Shown here: in pieces, positions 37,125-46,206 of the stretch
Layout: every line of letters starts with the position of its first letter
How positions within the stretch are numbered: position 1 is the first letter of the stretch
Assembly: GCF_003143855.1 (NCBI RefSeq)
Contig: NZ_QFRK01000005.1
Span: 48,897-112,896, forward strand
Length of the DNA stretch: 64,000 bases
Source: Streptomyces sp. NWU339
GTDB lineage: Bacteria > Actinomycetota > Actinomycetes > Streptomycetales > Streptomycetaceae
Reading direction: 5' to 3'
Translations under genes and position numbers: made by a program
Notes under the pieces: generated by a model
Told to the model about the DNA's origin: nothing
What the model saw: the letters and a program-made list of their open reading frames with translations, nothing else
Databases searched by the model: none

Positions 37125-38105
37125 ATGGACACTGTCGCGCTGGCCGTCACCGACGGGATGCTTCACTTCGAACTGGCCCTGGCGTACGAGGTCTTCGACG
37201 CAGCCCCGGCCGGCGTGGCGGGCCCTTGGTACCGCCTCGTCGTCTGCGGACCCGGCCCGGTGCGGGCAGGCCGGTTCCTGCTCGAGCCCGACCACGGCCT
37301 CGACCGGCTCCCCCACGCCGACACCGTGATCGTCCCGGGCTGGGCCGACGTCGACGAGACCCCGCCCGCCGACCTGGTCGAGGCGGTGCGCGCGGCCCAC
37401 GCGGCGGGCGCACGCCTGGTCTCCCTGTGCACGGGCGCCTTCGTGCTGGCCGCCGCCGGCCTGCTGGACGGGCTGCGCGCGACCACGCACTGGGCGCACA
37501 CCCAGGCCCTGGCCGAGCGCCATCCGAAGGTCGAGGTGGACCCGGACGTCCTCTACGTGGACAACGGCAGCGTGCTCACCTCCGCCGGCAAGGCCGCTGC
37601 CATGGACCTGTGCCTGCACCTCGTCCGTCTCGACCGCGGCTCGTCGGTCGCCAACGCGGTCGCCCGCCGCCTGGTCGTGCCGCCGCACCGGGACGGCGGG
37701 CAGGCCCAGTTCGTCACCACCCCGGTGCCCGCCCCGGACCACCACCCCCTCGCCGAACTGCTTCCCTGGGTGCTCGAACGGCTCGACCGGCCGTTGACGG
37801 TGGAAGACCTGGCCCGCAGGGCGCGGATGAGCTCGCGTCACCTGGGCCGCCACTTCAGGGCCGCGACCGGCACCACCCCGCTGCAGTGGTTGCTCACCCA
37901 GCGGATCCGGCGCGCCCAGGAGTTGCTGGAGACCACCGACGACAGCGTCGACGCCGTCGCGGCGGTCACCGGCATGGGCACCGCCACGACGCTGCGCCGG
38001 CACTTCAACCGCACGGTCGGCGTGCCCCCGGACACCTACCGCCGCACCTTCCGCACGCGGAACCGCTCCGACCCCGACGACAGCGAGCACTCCCACCGCC
38101 CCTGA
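37125..38105 (+). CDS. GlxA-type AraC-family transcriptional regulator
   Basis: 326 residues: an N-terminal DJ-1/PfpI-like domain (MDTVALAVTDGMLHFELALAYEVFDA; LVSLCTGAFVLAAAGLLDG, where the family's nucleophile-elbow Cys is present) and a C-terminal AraC DNA-binding domain (LTVEDLARRARMSSRHLGRHFRAATGTTP and VAAVTGMGTATTLRRHFNRTVG). ATG 37125. Divergent from the dehydrogenase-like gene. The C-terminal tail is charged and His-containing (DPDDSEHSHRP). Confidence 0.92.
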   Translation: MDTVALAVTDGMLHFELALAYEVFDAAPAGVAGPWYRLVVCGPGPVRAGRFLLEPDHGLDRLPHADTVIVPGWADVDETPPADLVEAVRAAHAAGARLVSLCTGAFVLAAAGLLDGLRATTHWAHTQALAERHPKVEVDPDVLYVDNGSVLTSAGKAAAMDLCLHLVRLDRGSSVANAVARRLVVPPHRDGGQAQFVTTPVPAPDHHPLAELLPWVLERLDRPLTVEDLARRARMSSRHLGRHFRAATGTTPLQWLLTQRIRRAQELLETTDDSVDAVAAVTGMGTATTLRRHFNRTVGVPPDTYRRTFRTRNRSDPDDSEHSHRP

Positions 38106-38483
38106 GCCGGTTTCAGGGACCACCACGACCAGTGCCGTCGACGATGGCACGGCAGGACTCCATGGCCCCGTCGGCATCCGTGTCGGGTCGGTCTCCCGCG
38201 CCCGGAAGCCGCGTCATCCCGGTCGGGGGCCCGTGACGTCAGGATCCGTCCCGATGGAACCGTTCCTGATCAGTGAGCGGGAGTGAGCCTTGGGCGAGCG
38301 GTGCGGCTCCGGTGCGTGCTCGGCCTGTGGGCCTGTGGGCGTGGCACGGCTCTTCCCGCATCGGTGACGGCGGCACTTCTCCGCGCCCTCCGAACCGGCC
38401 GTTCCGGCGCCCGGCCCGTACATGCCTGACGGCTCCCGCCCTGCGAGCCAGGGAGGGAGCCGTCCAGAGGCGCCATCAGGGGG
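38106..38483. other. convergent intergenic region
   Basis: 378 bases between convergent genes. Only the terminator hairpin at 38428-38464 is recognised. Confidence 0.5.
38428..38464. terminator. hairpin between convergent genes
   Basis: 10-bp perfect stem GACGGCTCCC (38428-38437) with GGGAGCCGTC (38455-38464), with an inner CCCT/AGGG pairing. It lies 20 bases from the end of the minus-strand gene. Confidence 0.75.
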
Positions 38484-38762
38484 TCAGGCGTGGCGGTGGG
38501 GATGCCGGTTGCCGGTGATGAGGCGGTACAGAGCGAGCAGGATGAGGGAGCCGACGATCGCGGCGATCCAGGTGGAGAGTTCGAAGAACCCGTCGATGGA
38601 GTCGACGCCGAAGATCACCTTGCCGAGCCAGCCGCCGAGCAGGCCGCCGGCGATGCCGATGAGCATGGTGATGATGATGCCACCGGGGTCCTTGCCCGGC
38701 ATGATGAACTTGGCGATGGCGCCGGCGAGCAGGCCGATGACGATCCACGCGATGATGCCCAT
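38484..38762 (-). CDS. GlsB/YeaQ/YmgE-family small membrane protein
   Basis: 92 residues with three hydrophobic helices and the family pattern MGIIAWIVIGLLAGAIAK, FIMPGKDPGG, IIITMLIGIAGGLLGGWLG, TWIAAIVGSLILLALYRL. Members (transglycosylase-associated proteins) are stress- or stationary-phase-induced inner-membrane proteins of unclear role. Ends in a His-rich tail NRHPHRHA. ATG 38762 with GGAG upstream. Confidence 0.92.
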   Translation of the reverse strand: MGIIAWIVIGLLAGAIAKFIMPGKDPGGIIITMLIGIAGGLLGGWLGKVIFGVDSIDGFFELSTWIAAIVGSLILLALYRLITGNRHPHRHA

Positions 38763-38952
38763 TGTTGTCTCCGTCCTGTCGTGAAGGCCGTGTCAGGTCC
38801 TCGTCTGTACCGTCCGCGCCCGAACAAACCTGTTCTTCGCCCCACAACCCTGCCCGCCCCTCCCCGAGCCGGGTTTCGAGCAGTTGCCGGTGACCTCGTC
38901 CGCGAAGCGGTGGTCGTGGTCGTCGAACCGGCCCACTTCGCACACGCCATCA

Positions 38953-39084
38953 GCTCTCCTCCCACGCCCCGACCACCTCGGCACCGGCGGGCCGAGGACC
39001 CTTCCTGCCGACCTTCCTCCACCCCCAGTGCCGGTAGACGTTCTGTGTGACGAGGGCGGTGGGCTGCACCGAGAGAACCGCGCG
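38953..39084 (-). pseudogene. GNAT acetyltransferase C-terminal remnant
   Basis: A minus-strand run reads AVLSVQPTALVTQNVYRHWGW followed by RKVGRKGPRP, the typical last helix and strand of a GNAT acetyltransferase (the x-Y-x-x-x-G-W-x-x-V-G block), then a stop at 38950. No N-terminal or acetyl-CoA loop part is found upstream in any frame. Confidence 0.45.
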
Positions 39085-39260
39085 CTGCTCCTCGCGTTCG
39101 TGATGTCCTCCACCTGCCTCCGCAGAGTGTCGGAAAGCGCGTCGCCGAGCTCTTCGTAGAAGCCCGCGGCTCACGTCCAGAAGTCACGGGCGGCGGCGAG
39201 CTCGCGACGCGCCAGGGACGCGTCGCCCAGATGCCCGAGCGTCGACGCCTCGCTGCGCCG
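39065..39260 (-). pseudogene. TPR-domain regulator remnant with in-frame stop
   Basis: One minus-strand frame reads STLGHLGDASLARRELAAAR then DFWT, a stop (TGA at 39171-39173), and AAGFYEELGDALSDTLRRQV. This is the helix pattern of C-terminal tetratricopeptide repeats in Streptomyces regulators, broken by one stop. No upstream body of the gene survives, so it is a decayed fragment. Confidence 0.45.
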
Positions 39261-39448
39261 GCCGGCCGGACAAGCTGGAACCGGCTGAGGAAAGCCGAAC
39301 GTGGCCCTCGGCCGAGCACGTGAACGAACGCCGCCTGAATCCCCCGCTCGTGCTCACGTACGTAGGTGTAACCGAGGGGCGGTTCGTGCGGCCCGGCCAG
39401 TGGATACGGCTGGCCCCACCGTGTCCGTGATCGCTAGCCTCACCCACC

Positions 39449-39898
39449 ATGAAACGGCGCCGACAGAAGAAGCTCTCCCGTCAGCTCTTCGAAGCGACTC
39501 TGACAGCAGACACTGCCCGAGTGCAGGCACTCTTGCGGGCCGGAGCAGACCCGGAGCGAGGAGACAGCGACGGAACCACCCCTCTCTATCTGGCGTCTGT
39601 GCAGGGGGAAGCCGAGGTCGCACGCTTGCTCCTGGAAGCCGGGGCCTCCCCCGACACTGAGAGCCGGGGAGTCGGGTCGGACGGCACACCGCTCTGCGCG
39701 GCCGCGTGCTGGGGACACACCGAGACCGTGCGTGAGCTGTTGGCGCACGGCGCCGACCCGAACCTTCGTGAAGACCGCGGAACAGGCTGGTCTCCCTTGG
39801 ACTGGGCGAACAACGGCCCCCACCCCGCGACTGCCGGACTGCTCGTCACAGCGGGAGCAAGACCTTACGAGGAAGCCGTTCGACAGCCCATGACCTGA
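39449..39898 (+). CDS. small ankyrin-repeat protein
   Basis: 149 residues, cytoplasmic, with about three to four ankyrin repeats: FEATLTADTARVQALLRAGA, GTTPLYLASVQGEAEVARLL, GTPLCAAACWGHTETVRELL and GWSPLDWANN. The N-terminus is very basic (MKRRRQKKLSRQ). Ankyrin repeats bind protein partners; the partner is unknown. ATG 39449 lacks a clear ribosome-binding site. Flanked by gene fragments, so it may be part of an accessory patch. Confidence 0.85.
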   Translation: MKRRRQKKLSRQLFEATLTADTARVQALLRAGADPERGDSDGTTPLYLASVQGEAEVARLLLEAGASPDTESRGVGSDGTPLCAAACWGHTETVRELLAHGADPNLREDRGTGWSPLDWANNGPHPATAGLLVTAGARPYEEAVRQPMT

Positions 39899-39945
39899 CC
39901 GTTGAATCACCGAGGTCATCTTTGCGACAGGGCCCGTCCGTGCCG

Positions 39946-40719
39946 TCATTGCGGCCCGTACTTGCGGCCCGTTCGTGAGGAGAGGCCGCCCAGGGCGCCG
40001 CGTGGGACCAGCTTCGCCGCTCCCATCAGGGCCTTGTACCGCGGGTCCGGGACCGACACCGACTTGCCGCGGGCCAGGTCCGCGAGGGCTGCCTCCGCCA
40101 CCTTGTCCGCGTCGAGCCACATCCATTTCGGGATGCTGTCCGTCCCCATCCCCGCCCGCTTGTGGAACTCGGTGCGGACGAAGCCGGGGCACAGCGCCAT
40201 CAGGCGTACGCCGTTGCCCGCCAGGTCCTGAGCCGCGCCCTGGGTGAACTGCACCACCCACGCCTTGGAGGCCCCGTAGGTCCCGCGAGGCACGAACGCG
40301 GCGGTCGAGGCGACGTTCACGACGCCTCCGCGTCCGCGCTCCCGCATCGCCTCCGCCGCTGCCGACGTCAGCCGCAGCACCGCCTCGCAGTGGACCTTGA
40401 GCATTCTCAGCTCGTCCGCCATCGAGACCTCGAGATACCGGCCCTTGTTGCCGAAACCCGCGTTGTTGATCAGCAGGTCGACGGGGTTCCTGCGGTCCCC
40501 CAGCCGCTCGGCCACCACCTCGATGCCCTTGTCCTCGGCGAGGTCGGCCCTCAGCACCTCCGCCTCGATGCCGTGGCGGTCGTGGAGCTCGGTCGCCTGC
40601 TCGCGGAGCCGGACGATGTCGCGGGCCACCAGCACCAGATCATGCCCGTCGGCTGCCAGCTTCCGCGCGAACGCGGCACCGATCCCAGCCGTCGATCCCG
40701 TAATCAGAGCGGTTGTCAT
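39946..40719 (-). CDS. short-chain dehydrogenase/reductase
   Basis: 257 residues, classical SDR: cofactor loop ALITGSTAGIGAAFARKLA near residue 5-22, NNAG in LLINNAGFGNKGRY, catalytic Ser in VVNVASTAAFVPR and YxxxK in GTYGASKAWVVQF. Arg/Asp features after beta-2 (VARDIVRLRE) suggest NADP preference. Substrate unknown. Same strand as and 82 bases downstream of the multicopper oxidase gene. Confidence 0.93.
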   Translation of the reverse strand: MTTALITGSTAGIGAAFARKLAADGHDLVLVARDIVRLREQATELHDRHGIEAEVLRADLAEDKGIEVVAERLGDRRNPVDLLINNAGFGNKGRYLEVSMADELRMLKVHCEAVLRLTSAAAEAMRERGRGGVVNVASTAAFVPRGTYGASKAWVVQFTQGAAQDLAGNGVRLMALCPGFVRTEFHKRAGMGTDSIPKWMWLDADKVAEAALADLARGKSVSVPDPRYKALMGAAKLVPRGALGGLSSRTGRKYGPQ

Positions 40720-40801
40720 GGCGCAAGACTAGTTACCCGGAGTCCGGGCGTCCGCCCGGCGTCGCCGCCCCGACCGGTGCACTGAAGCCCGACCGGATCA
40801 G

Positions 40802-42430
40802 TCACCCGAGTGCCCGCCCCTCCAGGGCCTGTCCGGCCCCGTGCTCCGCGTGATCCGGCGGGGTCCCCGTGGACTGGCCCTTCTCGACCACCACGAACTG
40901 ACCCATCATCCCCTCGTCCTCGTGGTACAGCAGATGGCAGTGGTACATGTAAGGGACGTCAGGGTCGGCCGGCCCGGTGAAGCGCAGTGCCAGCTTCATC
41001 GTCGTGCCGTGCGGGACGAACACCGTGTCCTTCGGCCCGCGCAGCGCCGGCGGCGGTGCCGAGCCGTTCACCTCCACCACGCGGAACTGCACATCGTGCA
41101 CATGGAAGTTGTGCGGCATGCCGTTGGTGTTGCGTATCGTCCACAGCTCCGTCGTCCCGCGGGTGACGGTCTCGTCGATGCGGCCCATGTCCATCGACCG
41201 GCCGTTGATCCCGGACAGCTTCAGATCGAAGTGCCGCCCGCGCACCGCCTCGGCACCGTCGGGAAGCTCCGGCTCGGTGAGCGTGGCCGGCAACCGCGGC
41301 GACGGCCGCAACTGCCGGGCCGCCCGCAGCTCCAGTACGTCGAAGGAGTCGTCGCCCCCGCCGAACCGCCGCTGCCAGAAGCCGCCGTAGTTGTCCTGTG
41401 GGAAGCTCCGGAGCATCACCCGCTCACCGGCCTCGGCCCGTACGACGATCTCGGCGCGCTCACCCGGTGACAGCTGTATCCGGTCCGTCACCGCGGGCCG
41501 CGCCAGCAGTCCGCCGTCCGTCCCGATCAGCGAGAAGCCACGGTCGTCCGGGAAACCGAAGGCGTAGGTGCGGGCGGTGGAGGCGTTGACCAGCCGCAGC
41601 CGTATCAGTTCGTCGTGGACCTCCCGGTAGGGGCGCAGGGTGCCGTTGACCATGGTCCGGTCACCCAGGAAGCCCACGTTCTGCATCAGCCCGCGGTCGC
41701 CGGACAGCCGTGAGCCCTCGAAGCGGACGTCCTGCACGACGATCGGCAGATCGTCGACGCCGTACCGCTTCGGCAGGGGCAGGCGAGCGGACTTCTCGTC
41801 GTCGAGGAGGAACAGACCGGCGAGACCACGCCTGACGTGCTCCTCGGTCTTGCCGTGCGGATGCGGGTGGTACCAGAGTGTCGCCGCCGGCTGGTCCACC
41901 GTCCAGTGCGGGGTCCAGGTGGCACCCGGGGCGATCATCTGGTGCGGGCCGCCGTCCATGCGGGCCGGCAGGTGCATCCCGTGCCAGTGCACGGAGGACG
42001 CCTCGTCCAGGTCGTTGCCGACCCGTACGCGCACCTTCTCGCCGCGCTTCGCCCGGAGCGTCGGGCCGAGGTAGGAGCCGTTGAACCCCCAGGTCGTGGT
42101 CCTCCTCCCCTCCTGGAACTCCGTCTCGCCCGCCTGCATGCGCAGGTCGAAGACCCGTGTGCCGTCCCTCTCCACGGTCGACTCGGCCTGCGGAGGTATC
42201 GCCAGGGCGTTGTCGAACGGCGCCTTGCCCACCGTGCTGACCGTGGCGCCGGTCCACAGCCAGGCGAACAGGGCGCCGACGGCCACGGCGAGCGTGGTGA
42301 CCAGGGAGCCGAGCACGATGACAAGGCGCTTCCAGCGGAATGCGCGGCGGGTGGTGCCGGGCGGGCTCTCCCCGTCCGGCACCTCGCTCTTGGGTGTATG
42401 GCGAGACATGCTTCGAGCGTCGCGGTTCAT
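40802..42430 (-). CDS. membrane-anchored multicopper oxidase
   Basis: 542 residues from ATG 42430 (ATG 42409 also possible). One N-terminal TM segment (RLVIVLGSLVTTLAVAVGAL) rather than a Tat signal peptide. Three cupredoxin-like domains with the copper ligands in place: VHWHGMHLPARMDGG, WYHPHPHGKTEEH, PHNFHVHDVQF and YMYHCHLLYHEDEGMMGQF (type 1 Cys, His and axial Met). Likely oxidises Cu(I), Fe(II), Mn(II) or phenols at the outer membrane face. Similar proteins are copper-efflux oxidases (CueO-like). Copper regulator or pump not adjacent. Confidence 0.93.
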   Translation of the reverse strand: MNRDARSMSRHTPKSEVPDGESPPGTTRRAFRWKRLVIVLGSLVTTLAVAVGALFAWLWTGATVSTVGKAPFDNALAIPPQAESTVERDGTRVFDLRMQAGETEFQEGRRTTTWGFNGSYLGPTLRAKRGEKVRVRVGNDLDEASSVHWHGMHLPARMDGGPHQMIAPGATWTPHWTVDQPAATLWYHPHPHGKTEEHVRRGLAGLFLLDDEKSARLPLPKRYGVDDLPIVVQDVRFEGSRLSGDRGLMQNVGFLGDRTMVNGTLRPYREVHDELIRLRLVNASTARTYAFGFPDDRGFSLIGTDGGLLARPAVTDRIQLSPGERAEIVVRAEAGERVMLRSFPQDNYGGFWQRRFGGGDDSFDVLELRAARQLRPSPRLPATLTEPELPDGAEAVRGRHFDLKLSGINGRSMDMGRIDETVTRGTTELWTIRNTNGMPHNFHVHDVQFRVVEVNGSAPPPALRGPKDTVFVPHGTTMKLALRFTGPADPDVPYMYHCHLLYHEDEGMMGQFVVVEKGQSTGTPPDHAEHGAGQALEGRALG

Positions 42431-42604
42431 GGTCCGCAGGACATCGGGGACCTCCCCGGAACCGGCCCTGAGTCAACCCTCGCTCGGCATCAGGGATTTC
42501 CCCCTGGAACCGGCTGAGCAAATGCAGGAGAACCGCGCGGGCAAGTGAGGGGGGAAGAAGGGGAGGGAAGAGGGGGAAGCGGTGCGGCGCCCCGTGGCCC
42601 TTCG

Positions 42605-43285
42605 TCAGGCTCCCAGGCCCGCTCCGTACTTCGTGTCGTACTGCCGCGCCTTGGCCAGTGTCTCCGGGTGCAGCGCGTCTGCCGCCGCCAGCAGCCGAGG
42701 CAGCAGCGTCCGTTCCGTGGTCACCGCCCGGAACTGCAGCGCGACCGTCACCTCGTGGTCCGGCCGGTGCACCATCCGTATCGCGTCGCCCGCCCGGACC
42801 TCACCGGGCTGGACAACCCGCAGATAGGCACCCGGCGCGCCCCGCTGGGTGAACCGCTTCACCCAGCCCTTCTCACCCAGATGGCCCTGGAAGGTGCGGC
42901 AGGGAATGCGGCCGGAGGTGACCTCCAGCACCACCTCGGACCCGATGCCCCAGCGCTCACCGATCAGGGCGCCGGACAGGTCGATCCCCTCCGTGGTGAG
43001 GTTCTCGCCGAACGAGCCGTTCGGCAGCGTGCGGCCCAGCACGCCCTCCCACTCGTCGAGGTCCTCGCGGGCCATCGCGTACACGGCCTGGTCATTTCCT
43101 CCGTGGTGCCGCGTCTCGCACACCGCGTCCCCGGCCAGTCCGCTCGCGCCGACCCCCTTCGGCCCCGGCGCCGCCACCCGTACCGGCCCGTCCACCGGCC
43201 GCTTGTCGATGCCGGTCACGCCCTCGGGCTGATCCGTGTACGGCACGGCCTTGGGACGTCCCAGGTTCACAGACAGAAGCTTCAT
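42605..43285 (-). CDS. MOSC-domain protein (YiiM-like)
   Basis: 226 residues from ATG 43285 (MKLLSVNLGRPKAVPYT). MOSC core: VDGPVRVAAPGPKGVGASGLAGD, HHGGNDQAVYAMAREDLDEW, GSFGENLTTEGIDLSGALIGE, LEVTSGRIPCRTFQGHL (the conserved Cys). C-terminal three-helix extension. YiiM-type MOSC proteins reduce N-hydroxylated compounds with molybdenum cofactor. Divergent from a LysR regulator, 81 bases away. Confidence 0.92.
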   Translation of the reverse strand: MKLLSVNLGRPKAVPYTDQPEGVTGIDKRPVDGPVRVAAPGPKGVGASGLAGDAVCETRHHGGNDQAVYAMAREDLDEWEGVLGRTLPNGSFGENLTTEGIDLSGALIGERWGIGSEVVLEVTSGRIPCRTFQGHLGEKGWVKRFTQRGAPGAYLRVVQPGEVRAGDAIRMVHRPDHEVTVALQFRAVTTERTLLPRLLAAADALHPETLAKARQYDTKYGAGLGA

Positions 43286-43366
43286 GAGCTGCACGGTAAG
43301 CGATATGGGCCAAAGGATCGACGCGGTATTCGGCATTACGTCAAAGGACGGCTTATTCTTGGAGGC

Positions 43367-44263
43367 GTGATCGAAGCCCGTCATCTCCGTGTGCTGCGCG
43401 CCGTGGCCACCACCGGCTCGTTCTCCGCCGCGGCCCGGGAACTGGGCTGCACCCAGCCCGCAGTCAGCCAGCAGATGAAGGCACTGGAAGGGTCCGTGGG
43501 CACGCCGCTGCTCGTCCGCAGCGGGCGCGAGATGCGCATGACGCAGGCCGGAGAAGTGCTGGTGCGCCATGCCGCCGGCGTTCTCGCCGGGCTGACCGCC
43601 GCCGAGGAGGAGGTCGCCGCCATCGCCGGGCTGCGGGCGGGGCGGGTGCGGCTCGTGTCCTTTCCCAGCGGCAGTTCGACGCTCGTTCCGACAGCCCTCG
43701 CCGCTCTGCGCGACGCCCACCCCGGCACCCGTGTCTCCCTGGAGGAGGCCGAGCCGCCCCGGTCCGTCGAGATGCTGCGTGAGGGCGACTGCGACATCGC
43801 TCTCGCCTTCCGTTACGAGGGGGCGGCGGGCGCCGAGGAGTGGGACGACCTGGTCGTGCGCCCGCTGCTCACGGACCGGCTCGTGGGGCTGGTGCCCGAG
43901 CGTCACCGGCTGGCGCATGCGAAATCCCTCGCCATAGGCGAGCTCGCCGAGGAGCCGTGGATCGCGGGCTGCCCGCGTTGCCGTGGTCAGCTGGTCGAGG
44001 TGTGTGAGACGGCGGGCTTCACCCCGCGTATCGACTTCGCGACCGACGACTACCCCGCGGTGGCCGGCCTGGTCGGTGCGGGACTCGGGGTGGCCGTCCT
44101 GCCTCAGCTGGCCCTCGAGTCCGTACGGCCCAGAGGGGTGCGCACGGTAGCCCTGGAGCCCGCGGTGCGGCGGGAGATCGTTGCACTGACGCTTCCCGAC
44201 CTCGCCCAGGTGCCCGCGGTCGACGCGACACTCGACCAACTGGCGCGGGCGGCCGGGCGGTAG
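43367..44263 (+). CDS. LysR-family transcriptional regulator
   Basis: 298 residues from GTG 43367. N-terminal winged HTH: ARHLRVLRAVATTGSFSAAARELGCTQPAVSQQMKAL; C-terminal effector domain (LEEAEPPRSVEMLREGDCDIALAF, VAGLVGAGLGVAVLPQLAL). GGAGG at 43361-43365 is only one base from GTG, tight for initiation, so leaderless start is possible. Divergent from the MOSC gene, its probable target. Confidence 0.92.
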   Translation: MIEARHLRVLRAVATTGSFSAAARELGCTQPAVSQQMKALEGSVGTPLLVRSGREMRMTQAGEVLVRHAAGVLAGLTAAEEEVAAIAGLRAGRVRLVSFPSGSSTLVPTALAALRDAHPGTRVSLEEAEPPRSVEMLREGDCDIALAFRYEGAAGAEEWDDLVVRPLLTDRLVGLVPERHRLAHAKSLAIGELAEEPWIAGCPRCRGQLVEVCETAGFTPRIDFATDDYPAVAGLVGAGLGVAVLPQLALESVRPRGVRTVALEPAVRREIVALTLPDLAQVPAVDATLDQLARAAGR

Positions 44264-44407
44264 GCCGGGCCCGGCGGGGCCGTCTGTCTGCCGGTCGGCT
44301 GTCCACCGGTCGTCTGGTCGGCTGGCTGTCCGTCGGTGGGGGCGGTGGAGCGCCCTCCTGCGAAAAAACAAGGGCACACGTGTACCCGATGGTGAAGAAA
44401 CGTTCCT

Positions 44408-44815
44408 TCAGTTGTTCGAAGCGGCGTGCTCGCCGGTGGTGGAGACCGATGCGGGGACCGGCGCCGATACGGCCGATGCCGCCGGCGGTGGGCCCGGTGG
44501 TGAGCCCGGTGGTGACGTCGAGGACGACACCAGCCGGTGGCGCGCCCTGCCCATCAGCTCTTCGCGTTCGTCCTCGGTCAGTCCGCCCCACACGCCGTAC
44601 GGCTCGCGTACGGCCAGTGCGTGAGCGGCGCACTCGGCGCGTACCGGGCACCTCATGCAGACCTCTTTGGCCGAGTTCTCGCGAGCACTTCGTGCCGCCC
44701 CGCGCTCGCCCTCGGGGTGGAAGAAGAGCGAACTGTCCACCCCGCGGCACGCGGCCAGGAGCTGCCAGTCCCACAGGTCCGCGTTCGGTCCTGGAAGGCG
44801 GGAGAAATCTGCCAT
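44408..44815 (-). CDS. whiD: WhiB-family [4Fe-4S] regulator WhiD
   Basis: Required for late sporulation (spore wall and septation) in S. coelicolor. 135 residues from ATG 44815 (MADFSRLPGPNADLWDWQ), with an AAGGGG site upstream. Four cluster Cys at positions 23, 53, 56 and 62 (LLAACRG, CMRC, AECAAHA) and the WhiB turn GVWGGLTEDERE. The C-terminal Pro/Ser/Ala tail after residue ~95 is longer than the ~112-residue S. coelicolor protein as I remember it. WhiD binds domain 4 of the principal sigma factor. Divergent from bldM, as in S. coelicolor. Confidence 0.93.
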   Translation of the reverse strand: MADFSRLPGPNADLWDWQLLAACRGVDSSLFFHPEGERGAARSARENSAKEVCMRCPVRAECAAHALAVREPYGVWGGLTEDEREELMGRARHRLVSSSTSPPGSPPGPPPAASAVSAPVPASVSTTGEHAASNN

Positions 44816-45193
44816 TTCGTGACCCCTTGTAGCCATTCTGGGCGGATCCGTGTCCACGACCGTACAACTACGATCCAAGGAGATGAAAATATGACCCATT
44901 GCGAATCTAGCCTCAGACACCCGTAAATGGGAAGAAAAGGGTCTGAACGGGGCATAGGTTGTGATGAAAGTTCGAGGTCTCCCGCGCGTGCCTCCATCGT
45001 GTCCGTCCCCTCACGTAGAGTGCCGAAGACAGCGAACGGCCCCGTAACTCTTTCGAGTGACCGTCGTTGAGAGTGCGAGGCGGTTGAAGGAACAAGCGCT
45101 CGGGCAGGTGTCCGAAGCGGTCGACCGCACAGGTGACGATTTCGTACCAGCCTGGAGGCACAAGGTGACGCGCATCAGCTGCGGAGGGCGGCC
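44816..45193. other. whiD-bldM divergent regulatory region
   Basis: 378 bases between two developmental genes, less GC-rich near 44870-44960. Contains the sigma-BldN promoter at 45043; other promoters (whiD side) are likely but not assigned by eye. Confidence 0.6.
45043..45070 (+). promoter_or_regulatory. sigma-BldN-dependent promoter of bldM
   Basis: CGTAAC (45043-45048), exactly 16 bases, CGTTGA (45065-45070): an exact match to the known bldMp1 consensus used by the ECF factor BldN. Start expected near 45076, about 118 bases before bldM. Confidence 0.9.
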
Positions 45194-45805
45194 ATGACTT
45201 CCGTCCTCGTCTGCGACGACTCCCCGCTTGCCCGAGAGGCGCTGCGCCGCGCGGTCGCGACCGTGCCCGGCGTCGAGCGCGTGACGACGGCCGCCAACGG
45301 CGAGGAAGTCCTCCGCCGCTGGGGCGCCGACCGCTCGGACCTGATTCTGATGGACGTACGCATGCCCGGCCTGGGCGGTGTCGAGACCGTCCGACGGCTG
45401 CTGTCCGCCGACCCCGGTGCGCGCATCATCATGCTCACCGTCGCCGAGGACCTCGACGGTGTGGCACTCGCCGTGGCCGCCGGCGCCCGCGGTTATCTGC
45501 ACAAGGACGCCTCCCGCGCGGAGTTGCGCGCGACGGTCACCCAGGCACTCGCCGACCCGACCTGGCGGCTCGCCCCGCGGCGGCTGCGCTCGGCGGAGAT
45601 GGGTGCCGCGCCCACGCTCACCGCGCGTGAGATCCAGGTCCTCGAAGGCATGAGCCACGGCCGCTCCAACGCCGAGATCGGCCGTGAGCTGTTCCTCTCC
45701 GAGGACACCGTCAAGACGCACGCACGGCGGCTCTTCAAGAAGCTCGGCGCGTCGGACCGGGCCCACGCGGTGGCGCTCGGATTCCGGTGGGGCCTGGTGC
45801 GCTAG
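45194..45805 (+). CDS. bldM: developmental response regulator BldM
   Basis: NarL/FixJ-type orphan response regulator, target of BldN, that works as homodimer and as heterodimer with WhiI to switch on aerial growth and sporulation genes. 203 residues: receiver domain with VLVCDDSPLAREAL and phospho-acceptor position Asp54 (LILMDVRMPG), Lys in YLHKDAS; LuxR-type HTH LTAREIQVLEGMSHGRSNAE and LFLSEDTVKTHARRLFKKLG. No sensor kinase adjacent. ATG with GGAGGGC upstream; whiD is divergent. Confidence 0.97.
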   Translation: MTSVLVCDDSPLAREALRRAVATVPGVERVTTAANGEEVLRRWGADRSDLILMDVRMPGLGGVETVRRLLSADPGARIIMLTVAEDLDGVALAVAAGARGYLHKDASRAELRATVTQALADPTWRLAPRRLRSAEMGAAPTLTAREIQVLEGMSHGRSNAEIGRELFLSEDTVKTHARRLFKKLGASDRAHAVALGFRWGLVR

Positions 45806-46206
45806 GGCCTGTCCTTCGGATCGGACCGGTCCCGGTGTACGACATCGAGCGGCGGCCCGCGGGTACGCGGATGCCCCGCGCGGGCCGTTCCCGCCCGGAC
45901 CGCACCCGCGTGGGGCCGCACCGATGACGGGCGGCGCCACCGGTGCGAACCGCCGCCGCGCCGCCGGGTGCGGCGCGCGGTCCGGCGGGGCGGGCGCGCG
46001 GCTCGACCGCCCCGGACCGATCCGGACGACAGGTCCTACGGCCGTCCGCTCATGCCTCGTCGGCAGAGGCGCGGAAAGCCCGGCCCACCAGGGCACCGAA
46101 GCCGACCGCCGGGTGCCCTGTGCCTGTTTCGCCGCGGATGACGCATCCTTGAGGTGTGGAGTTCCTCGGGGACGAGTCGGTCGAGCGGGAGGGGAGGGCG
46201 CAGGGG
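45806..46206. other. bldM-sigma factor intergenic region
   Basis: About 400 bases, extremely GC-rich at 45950-46010, no gene recognised and no clear terminator. The only strong element is GGAGGGGAGGG (46188-46198), the ribosome-binding region of the sigma factor gene. Confidence 0.5.

Larger units (their letters stand above)
38763..39448. other. decayed accessory region
   Basis: 686 bases between the GlsB-like and ankyrin genes. It contains the two fragments described at 38953 and 39065; the rest shows no coding frame. Confidence 0.45.

Noticed and set aside
39184..39450. 88-codon minus ORF upstream of the ankyrin gene
   Set aside because: Different frame from the TPR-like fragment; looks random and lacks a ribosome-binding site.
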